NCBI GenBank assembly: GCA_934796775.1
Contig: CAKVPH010000013.1
Location: forward strand, 1 to 50,622
DNA from: an uncultured Clostridia bacterium
Lineage (GTDB): Bacteria > Bacillota > Clostridia > Christensenellales > Borkfalkiaceae
DNA length: 50,622 bases
Reading direction: 5' to 3'
The notes beneath the pieces were generated by a model. The model worked only from the letters and a program-made list of their open reading frames with translations, made no database searches and was not told the origin of the DNA. Made by a program: the position numbers and the translations under genes. Of the stretch, positions 25,206-32,082 are shown one piece after another (the stretch's first letter is position 1; the number at the start of each line of letters is the position of its first letter).

Positions 25206-28094
25206 TTAAGCAGCAGGATATTCATCATAGTGCTGTCCGTTAATTGTGATATTTTTAATGATTGCAGTTGTATCGTCGGTTATTACTAAATCATCCGCTT
25301 CTTTAGTTACAGAAGTAATATTTAAACCACTTACGGTTATTACTGCGTTTGGTTCACTATCTGCATCTTTGTTAATTATCTTAGTAGTACCATTCGCATT
25401 AGTATTAGTAACGTTGATTTCACCACCGGTTATATTTAAAGTTCCGTGATAGGTAGTTTTACCATTTAAAATATGGAATACCGTATCCGTTGTTACTTTA
25501 TCGGTAGACATAGTTATTTTTCCGCCGTACATATTAACCGTTGAATTTCCGTTGCTTGATTCTATTTCAATAGCACAATGCAATGCACCGATATCGTTTA
25601 TTATTTCACCATCGTATAAATTTAAGGTACCACCTGCACTAACGCTTATGCCAAAATAGTTACCGGCATAAACCGTACCACCGCGCATATCAAAAGTACC
25701 GCCAGAAACCGACACACCATAAGCATTATTGCCAGTGCCGCCATGAGTTTCGCTCTTTCCGTAAATCGTTCCGGCTAATAATGTTAATTTTGCTTTTGAA
25801 CCTGAAACTTTTACCGCAGCTAAGACATTAGAAGCTCTTTGCGATATAGCTCCTGACTTATCGGCACTCGTATCGGTTATAGTAACATTTTCACCGTAAA
25901 CGGTAATCAAATTATCAAGTTTATTGCTTAAATCAGAAGTAATAGTGCATCCGTTTAAATCAAGTGTTACACTTCCGCGTAAAATAACTTGTTGGTTGGT
26001 TACATTAGCAATAAGTTTTACAATGCCACCATTTTTAGCGTCGCTTGCCGCACGAGTTACCGATTTATAACGAATTTCGGTACTACCTGAAATAACGGAA
26101 GCAACAAACGGAAGCTCTGCACCTAAATTATTATAAGCCGTTGCGTCGTTATTTACAGTGTATTTATAAGTTTCATCGGAATTAGCAACCGCAACGTAAT
26201 TTATTTTAAACTGATTAAAATCAGGTTCAACTGTATATTCACCGCCGCTTATAGTATAAAGCCCGCCGCCAAGTAAAGAGCCGAAGACCTTTCCGCTTTC
26301 GATTGATATTTCTCCGTCATTGTATACAGCAGTTGACATTCCCGAATAAATTTCAGAGTTTTCAACACAACGTATTGTTCCATTAACGTTGTTTCTTATT
26401 GCGTTACTATCTCTGCCATAGTTTAATTTGCCGTTTAAGTTTTCAACTTTTATAACGCTATTGCTTATTGTATCAATCTGTCCGTTATTTAATAAAGCAA
26501 AATTGTAGAATATGTAGCTATCTTTTACAGATAAAATTTCAGAATTATCGATCACCTCAATAGTACCATAGTTTGAAATTGCTCTGCCCATTGAGTTTGT
26601 ATTACGGATTGTAACGTTTTCAACAGATTCGATAATGCCTACATTCTTTAATGCCGAAAAACTGTTGACATCATTGTAAGACGTTCCTGCGGATTTTGAT
26701 TCAACAAAACCATTCTTTAAAGATTTAATACAACCTTCGTTATAAATTATATATTCGCTATGAAGAGGTTGATTATAACCGCCCTGCGTGCCGTTGATTG
26801 TTTTGCCGTTTAAGTCGATAGAAAGTTCTTTATCGGCAGCAATCGTAAGTACGTCAGTTAAAGTAACGTCGGCTAATAATTTTACGGTTTCGCCGTTTTG
26901 AGCAGCGTTTACAGCTTCCTGTACAGTAGCATAGCCGTTGCCGTGAACTATACGTGCAACTTTGGATTCTTCTATTAAAGCAGAATCGCTTGAAACAGTA
27001 TGTTTATCTTCTTCGACTGAGCAAACGGAGCAAACTTTTTTAACTTCGCCGTTGGTAGTTTCGGTTTCGGCAGTTACAACGGTTTCCCATTGATGACCGA
27101 GTGCCGGAATGGTAGTTTGAGCTTTTATAACAGCTTTACATATAGAACAATGAGTGCCTTCGGTTTTTCCCGCAGTTGTACATGTTGCAGGAACTGCTTT
27201 ATCGATAACTTCGATATGTTCGTGTTCTTCTCTCGGCTGTCCGTCGATACGGCTTAATCCGTTTTCGTCATATAAGTTTTGTTCGTAAGCTTCGCCTACG
27301 TCTAAAACGCTTTCTTTTCCATTGAGAATAGATACGATTGCATCTTTGGTCTGGAAAAATCTTGCTTTATCGGTAGCAACAAATTTTCCTGCGTCGAACT
27401 GATCGAGATAACCTACAAAACCGTATTCATAATAGCAATGGTCGCTTGAAACGGCGATTACTTTTAAATTCTTTACAAAATCGTAATGATATACAGTATC
27501 GCCGGCAGCATCAACGGTTAATTCTCCGCCATCGGTGCGAACGATAACGCTTTGGCTTTCTCCCGAATGAGCGTATTTAACGGCAGTTACCTGCTTATTT
27601 TCGCCTACGTCTACACCCGTGGTAAATGTGCCGATATCGCCGTTAAAGCTATCGTCTAAAGCTAAATAGTTGCTGTAAGCGTCGCTTTTATCGTTTACGT
27701 TTTTAGCAACTCTCCAAAGAGCAATACCTTCGGCAGGCTTACCTGTGTTATCGCGATACAAGTCTTTATCGCCTTTCCTGAGTAAGAAACGATTGTTTAC
27801 GCTATCCCAAAGTATTTCGCCCGTGCTGCGGGGATTTAACTTTTCGATATCGTAGCCCTGTCTCTTCATGGCGCTTATAGCGTCAGTCATTGTTTTGGGT
27901 GTGTCGTGTGATGCGCCGTCTTCAACAAGCGCAACGTTAAGCAGTCTTACGGTTGCCATATCGTTGGATTCTTTTGCCTCTTCAACAAAACAACCGATAG
28001 TAGGAATGAGTATTGCGGAAAGTACCGCAATTACCGCAACCACTACAACGAGTTCTACAAGCGTAAAACCTTTCCTTTTGGTTCTGGTTTGCAT
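25206..28094 (-). CDS. Giant type IV pilin-like protein with beta-helix region (paralogue 1)
   Basis: A 962-aa protein with a class III signal: basic leader ending at Gly9, then FTLVELVVVV with Glu14 and a hydrophobic helix, the substrate of prepilin peptidase. Residues about 10-210 nearly match the other paralogue at 48198. Near residues 300-345 is a Cys-rich module (ATCTTAGKTEGTHCSICK, then CSVCS). From about 400, two DLNGKTI/DLNGCTI motifs and GGT-rich strands indicate a right-handed parallel beta-helix. Classical pilins are about 150 aa, so this is a pseudopilin-anchored surface protein. No pilus assembly genes are in the window. SD AAGGAG precedes the ATG. Confidence 0.85.
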   Translation of the reverse strand: MQTRTKRKGFTLVELVVVVAVIAVLSAILIPTIGCFVEEAKESNDMATVRLLNVALVEDGASHDTPKTMTDAISAMKRQGYDIEKLNPRSTGEILWDSVNNRFLLRKGDKDLYRDNTGKPAEGIALWRVAKNVNDKSDAYSNYLALDDSFNGDIGTFTTGVDVGENKQVTAVKYAHSGESQSVIVRTDGGELTVDAAGDTVYHYDFVKNLKVIAVSSDHCYYEYGFVGYLDQFDAGKFVATDKARFFQTKDAIVSILNGKESVLDVGEAYEQNLYDENGLSRIDGQPREEHEHIEVIDKAVPATCTTAGKTEGTHCSICKAVIKAQTTIPALGHQWETVVTAETETTNGEVKKVCSVCSVEEDKHTVSSDSALIEESKVARIVHGNGYATVQEAVNAAQNGETVKLLADVTLTDVLTIAADKELSIDLNGKTINGTQGGYNQPLHSEYIIYNEGCIKSLKNGFVESKSAGTSYNDVNSFSALKNVGIIESVENVTIRNTNSMGRAISNYGTIEVIDNSEILSVKDSYIFYNFALLNNGQIDTISNSVIKVENLNGKLNYGRDSNAIRNNVNGTIRCVENSEIYSGMSTAVYNDGEISIESGKVFGSLLGGGLYTISGGEYTVEPDFNQFKINYVAVANSDETYKYTVNNDATAYNNLGAELPFVASVISGSTEIRYKSVTRAASDAKNGGIVKLIANVTNQQVILRGSVTLDLNGCTITSDLSNKLDNLITVYGENVTITDTSADKSGAISQRASNVLAAVKVSGSKAKLTLLAGTIYGKSETHGGTGNNAYGVSVSGGTFDMRGGTVYAGNYFGISVSAGGTLNLYDGEIINDIGALHCAIEIESSNGNSTVNMYGGKITMSTDKVTTDTVFHILNGKTTYHGTLNITGGEINVTNTNANGTTKIINKDADSEPNAVITVSGLNITSVTKEADDLVITDDTTAIIKNITINGQHYDEYPAA

Positions 28095-28123
28095 TTTTGG
28101 TTTCTCCTTGCAAAATTTTTTTA

Positions 28124-28157
28124 TTACTAAACGAGTTTTTGGCTCGTATTAGTTCAC
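28124..28157 (-). promoter_or_regulatory. Conserved leader hairpin of pilin-like gene 1
   Basis: In the transcript ACUAAUACGAG pairs with CUCGUUUAGU around a CCAAAAA loop, shortly upstream of the SD. The stem is identical in the leader of the second pilin-like gene; the loop differs. Confidence 0.55.
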
Positions 28158-28161
28158 TTTA

Positions 28162-28227
28162 AAGGCTTCCACGAATGCATGAAGCTGGCAACGGCGAGTT
28201 TTTGTGAGCCGCTAACTGAAGAGGATT
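28162..28227. repeat. Dispersed repeat R2 upstream of pilin-like gene 1
   Basis: AAGGCTTCCACGAATGCATG, a variable hairpin (CGGC/GCCG) and ACTGAAGAGGATT. Same framework at 47709 and 50495 with different but still paired central stems. Confidence 0.7.
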
Positions 28228-28303
28228 GCAACGTAACGTTGCATCTTGGTAACCACTTATAAACTTTTCGCGGAAAATAAAATTACTACTCGTTTTAAGT
28301 TTT
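28228..28303. repeat. Dispersed repeat R3, copy 2
   Basis: GCAACGTAACGTTGCATC through ACTACTCGTTTTAAGTTTT, directly abutting R2. Confidence 0.7.
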
Positions 28304-28320
28304 CTACTATGTTTAAAATA

Positions 28321-28396
28321 ATCGTAGTGGGCGGATATTATCCGCCCGTTTGTTTATATACGCCTTTTCATGCGGGAAGATGATATCTTCCCCTAC
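28321..28396. repeat. Paired-hairpin dispersed repeat, copy 3
   Basis: GGGCGGATATTATCCGCCC and GGGAAGATGATATCTTCCC hairpins bounded by CGTAG and CCCCTAC. Confidence 0.75.
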
Positions 28397-28725
28397 CAGT
28401 TTTTTAAACTTATACGCTCACAATCAGGATGCAACGTCACGTTGCCGTCACATTGCCTGTTCGCAGAATAATATATTCTGTGTCACTTTCCATTCATTAT
28501 TATATTATACAAAATTTCGGTTGTCAACTATTTTTTGTAATTTTACGCAATTTGTCATTTTTTGTCGAGATGGCATTTTTTTATTTTGCGTTTTTTTACG
28601 CTAAATATATTATTCTGCGAAAATGTAAAAAAACAGCTGCATTTTTTGCAACTGTTTTTTTATTTTTTTTACAAAAATACCCGTCTATAGGTCGATTATC
28701 GTATAGTTGATAGAGAATATAAAAA
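28397..28725. other. Gene-free repeat-rich spacer
   Basis: Contains two copies of the AGAATAATATATTCT-type palindrome (28462-28479 inverted, 28604-28619), a hairpin with T-run near 28629-28665, and a CTATAGGTCGATTATC motif at 28685-28700. Short frames here are low-complexity. Confidence 0.5.
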
Positions 28726-28755
28726 CACTGCCGCAAGAAAATTATCTTGCGGCAG
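28726..28755 (-). terminator. Terminator of the ABC exporter gene
   Basis: A perfect 10-bp stem CTGCCGCAAG/CTTGCGGCAG with an 8-nt loop and a T-run on the minus strand, 20 bp past the stop codon. Confidence 0.8.
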
Positions 28756-28775
28756 TTCGTAATTTTTTTAGTTTT

Positions 28776-30647
28776 TTAATCTATTTGGGGAGTGCTTTCC
28801 ATCGTTATTTCGGAAAGTCTTTTAAGTTCATAAAACTTACCTTTTAACGCCATAAGTTCTTCGTAAGTGCCGGTTTCGGCAATTTCACCGTTTTCCATAC
28901 ACACTATTCTGTTTGCCGAACGTATGGTAGAAAGCCTGTGCGCAACAATAAACGTTGTTCGCCCTTTTATAACGCTTTCTATCGCCTTTTGAACGTGATA
29001 TTCCGAAACGTTATCGAGTGCGGAAGTCGCTTCGTCTAATATGAGTATGCGCGGGTCACGAATGAGCGCGCGGGCTATTGCTATACGCTGTTTTTGTCCG
29101 CCCGAGAGCTTGCCGCCGTGTTCGCCTACGTTTGAATCAAGCCCGTTTGGCAAATCTTTTAAAAACTCGTTTATGTTAGCGCAGGACACCGCTGTTTGGA
29201 GCTGTTCTTCGGAATATTTCTTTAACCCGTAAGTAATGTTTTCGCGTATACTGCCTTCAAAAAGAACGCTGTTTTGCGGCACTACCGATAAATAGCCCCT
29301 GTAAGCAGACAAATCAAGGTCGCATATATCCTGCCCGTCGATTAAAAGCTTACCCTTTGTGGCTTTTAAAAAGCCTATTATCATATTGATTATAGTTGAC
29401 TTACCCGAGCCGGACGCGCCCACTATGGCAATACATTCGCCCGCTTTAACGTTTAAGCAAAAGTTTTTTATGACGTAATCTTCTTTATCGGGATAGCGAT
29501 AATACACTTTATCAAACGTAACGTCGCCTTTAATCCCCGAAAGTTTGCGTTTGCCGCGGGAATCTTCTATATCGTCGCTATCCATAATTTCGGAAAGCGA
29601 ACGCATTGCCTCTTTGCCCGCAGCCATTTGCGGAAAGGCGTTTATTATGCCCTGCACTCCGCCGTTTATGTTGGCAAACAACGACTGATAAAGAATAATT
29701 GAGCCTGCCGTAAAACCGGGAACGCCTTTTAGTGCCATATATACCGAGAAAAACAAGCATAAAACGTTAAAAACCTGCATTATTACCCACGCCCACGAGC
29801 CAAAACGCGCAACCATGCGATCGGCATAAAGTCCGCTACGGGTAACTTTTTTTATATCGTCGTCAAGTTTTTTAATTTCTTCGTTTTCAAGCCCGTGCGC
29901 TTTTGTTACCTGAAGCATTTCGAGCATCTGAGTGAGTTTTGCCGAGAGATTTTCGCTGTCGCGCCTGAGCGATCCGTAGCTATTCGCTATAGGTTTACGG
30001 AAAAAACGCACCAAAAGCACGTCAAACGGAACAACGAACAGGAAAAACAGTGCAACGATAGGACTTTTATAAAGCGTAATGCCCACGTTTATTGCAAGGC
30101 TTATTATTGTAGGAATAAACGAATAAAGCATAGTGCGCAGATACTGATCTACGTTTTCGGTATCGCGCATAAATTTGGACTGAAGTTTACCGCTTTCAAT
30201 TTCGCGGTGATAGGTTATAGAAAGACGTTGCAGTTTTCTTACTACCGTATCGCGAATACCCGCGCCCGTACTGCGCAAAATGCCGTCGCTTATGTGCGCG
30301 TAAATCATATGAGTAGGCACGTTTTGCAGTATTGAAACTATCATTATTACCGCATACAATATAAGAGTTTTTACGTTAGCGTCAAAAACGGTGATTTCGT
30401 CAATTACGGCGGACGTTAAAAGCGGTATAAGGTAAACAGGCAACGTTTTTATTATGTAAAAAACAAACGCTAAAAATATCTGCCATATGCGCGTTTTTAT
30501 AAGTCCGAAAAACATGCCCTTGCCCTTTCCTCCCGTTTTTGCGCTGTCGCGAAAAACGCCGTCGTAATCGGGTATTCGGTTTATCTCTTCCAAAAACGCT
30601 TTGCTTTCGGCTTTGGGTTTCTGCTTTGCTTTGGTTTCGGTACTCAT
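28776..30647 (-). CDS. ABC exporter (probable homodimer)
   Basis: A 623-aa half-transporter with an N-terminal cytoplasmic extension of about 60 residues, six membrane helices (about 60-350) and a nucleotide-binding domain. Walker A GASGSGKST, signature LSGGQKQR and Walker B LILDEATSALD are all canonical, unlike the asymmetric pair at 9320-12849, so homodimeric function is likely. Substrate unknown. It is monocistronic and lies next to the accessory region. Confidence 0.9.
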   Translation of the reverse strand: MSTETKAKQKPKAESKAFLEEINRIPDYDGVFRDSAKTGGKGKGMFFGLIKTRIWQIFLAFVFYIIKTLPVYLIPLLTSAVIDEITVFDANVKTLILYAVIMIVSILQNVPTHMIYAHISDGILRSTGAGIRDTVVRKLQRLSITYHREIESGKLQSKFMRDTENVDQYLRTMLYSFIPTIISLAINVGITLYKSPIVALFFLFVVPFDVLLVRFFRKPIANSYGSLRRDSENLSAKLTQMLEMLQVTKAHGLENEEIKKLDDDIKKVTRSGLYADRMVARFGSWAWVIMQVFNVLCLFFSVYMALKGVPGFTAGSIILYQSLFANINGGVQGIINAFPQMAAGKEAMRSLSEIMDSDDIEDSRGKRKLSGIKGDVTFDKVYYRYPDKEDYVIKNFCLNVKAGECIAIVGASGSGKSTIINMIIGFLKATKGKLLIDGQDICDLDLSAYRGYLSVVPQNSVLFEGSIRENITYGLKKYSEEQLQTAVSCANINEFLKDLPNGLDSNVGEHGGKLSGGQKQRIAIARALIRDPRILILDEATSALDNVSEYHVQKAIESVIKGRTTFIVAHRLSTIRSANRIVCMENGEIAETGTYEELMALKGKFYELKRLSEITMESTPQID

Positions 30648-30887
30648 ACCATTATCCTTCTTTTCTTTTTTTATTGTTGCGTTTTTGTGTTTATTGTTTT
30701 TGTTTAGCTAAAAGTGTTAATAACGGTGCTATAGGCGCACTTTTTTCATTTTTTCAGCAGCCTGTGTTGCAGCAGTTTTTGCCAGCCGCAAATCATACGT
30801 TTTTAACTTTTGTTTAATCTTATTATAAAGGTATGTTTTTGTCAAGCTAATAATAAAAAATTTTTTAAATAATTTATTATTCGCAGT

Positions 30888-30903
30888 CTATTTTATAGTC
30901 GGC
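30888..30903 (+). repeat. 16-bp direct repeat at left edge of the defence region
   Basis: CTATTTTATAGTCGGC, identical to 41421-41436. Its first 11 bases are an inverted repeat (CTAT-TTT-ATAG). Candidate attachment site. Confidence 0.5.
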
Positions 30904-31001
30904 ATTTTTTATACCTGCTTTTTTGTGTAAATTCGGCACTTTTATACCTGCTTTTTTCGTGTAAATTCGGTACTTTTATACCTGCTTTTTCGTGTAAAAT
31001 T
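30900..31001 (+). repeat. Three 34-bp tandem repeats
   Basis: Units 30900-30933, 30934-30967 and 30968-31001 share CGGCACTTTTATACCTGC followed by a T-run and GTGTAAATT. They end exactly at the ATG of the next ORF and overlap the left direct repeat by four bases. Confidence 0.8.
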
Positions 31002-31190
31002 ATGAAAAAGCAATATAGAATAACAACAATCGGCACGCCAAACATTGAAAAGATGTCGCCTGCGGAACAAAAATCGTTTTACAGCACTCTACTGTCTTTA
31101 ATGACGGAATACTTCCGTAGCGAACACCCGAACGACAATGCAAACGCTCCCGACTGCTTAGAAAATGCAAACGGCATAAACTCGGGGTAA
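31002..31190 (+). CDS. Small protein of unknown function, 62 aa
   Basis: The ORF starts directly after the tandem repeats, with no SD. The sequence is soluble and helical (MSPAEQKSFYSTLLSLMTEY). It resembles short accessory proteins of clostridial mobile elements only in general character; I cannot name it. It is followed at once by a large nested hairpin. Confidence 0.4.
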   Translation: MKKQYRITTIGTPNIEKMSPAEQKSFYSTLLSLMTEYFRSEHPNDNANAPDCLENANGINSG

Positions 31191-31276
31191 AATGAAAGTC
31201 CACTCACGGTGGAGAAAAAGGCGAAAGATCGCCAAGCGGGTTAGCGGCGACTTCGCCTTCCGCCCGTGCTTTCATT
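31191..31276 (+). other. Nested four-helix hairpin (structured RNA or DNA site)
   Basis: Pairs in order from outside: AATGAAAG/CTTTCATT, CACGG/CCGTG, AAGGCGA/TCGCCTT and TCGCC/GGCGA, about 25 pairs in one collinear stem of 86 nt. No coding potential. Confidence 0.6.
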
Positions 31277-31305
31277 GCCCGATTTAGGTTTGTTTGTTCG
31301 GACAG

Positions 31306-31367
31306 AGGCGTGGCTTGTCTTCGGCGAGGCGCAGCCGAGCCGACTTGTATCAAGACAAGCCACGCCT
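31306..31367. other. Perfect 16-bp inverted repeat hairpin
   Basis: AGGCGTGGCTTGTCTT and AAGACAAGCCACGCCT flank a 30-nt loop that contains a second small stem (CGGC/GCCG). No T-run follows. Confidence 0.7.
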
Positions 31368-31394
31368 AATTGCCAACGTCGCAAAAACCTTGCG

Positions 31395-32014
31395 AGTTTG
31401 AAAATTTGAAAAATCAATTAAAAATCATAGGAGAATCAAAAAATGAAATACATAGAATGGCTGAATATAGCGAAGATGCATATACAGTTTTTGAAATCTT
31501 AAATGCAAGAGGACAACCTTTGACTGATTTTGAATTGTTGCGCAATTATTTGCTAAAAAACACGTCGACAGAAGAAAAAAAGATGTCATTGAGAGTTTGG
31601 ACGAAATCGAGAATCTATTAGGGACCAACACAGAGTTGTTTCTAAAGCATTATGTTATGCATAAATACGGTATAAAGTCTATCAAAACTGACCGTCCATA
31701 TAAAATACTCGTTAAACAAGAAAAAGCAAATAATACAATAAAATTTTTAGTAGATTTGATGCAAAAAGCACTCTACTACAATAGAATTATTACATATGAG
31801 AATTGCAATGAATTTGAAAAAAGGTGTTTCCCTTTTTCAAACCAAGAAGGCAACAACAATTCAGACCGATCGTTTTGAGTTTAATGCATCAAAGAGATTT
31901 GAAAAGTATTAATGAAAAGCGTTATGAGGATGCCTTACGATTTTTATACGAATTCTTCATTTATTTCAATGTTATCGGAGAACAGACATCGAATAAAATT
32001 GAGGATGTCGTATA
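31395..32014 (+). pseudogene. Truncated, frameshifted DUF262 (GmrSD-like) gene
   Basis: The hallmark DUF262 segment YTVFEILNARGQPLTDFELL occurs in one frame. The reading then jumps near the A-run at 31570-31577 into a frame with DEIENLLGTNTELFLKHY, and again near 31812-31830 into a frame ending at 32014. The N-terminal part with the DGQQR-type motif is missing. DUF262 proteins include GmrSD type IV restriction enzymes against modified DNA. Both shifts are at homopolymers, so assembly error is possible, but the lost 5' end argues for true decay. Confidence 0.75.
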
Positions 32015-32032
32015 ACCGAGTAGGACAAAAAT

Positions 32033-32080
32033 AATAACGGTCGCTGCAAGCTTACGCTTGTAGTGACCGTTATTTTATTT
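32033..32080. terminator. Bidirectional terminator ending the defence operon
   Basis: A 19-bp stem (32033-32051 with 32056-32074, two G-T pairs) with loop TTAC. T-rich tail on plus; on the minus strand it directly follows the SIR2 stop. Confidence 0.8.
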
Positions 32081-32082
32081 AC

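Noticed and set aside
28162..28303. Cyclic-di-GMP (GEMM) riboswitch upstream of the pilin-like gene
   Set aside because: The position is attractive, but I could not align the conserved GEMM core; the same sequence also occurs at 47629-47763 without a pilin-like gene immediately downstream.
30822..30845. Promoter TTGACA/TATAAT upstream of the ABC exporter at 30647
   Set aside because: The two boxes are present on the minus strand but separated by only 12 bp, too short for sigma-A.
30900..31001. CRISPR array
   Set aside because: The three 34-bp units are directly adjacent with no unique spacers and no cas genes nearby.
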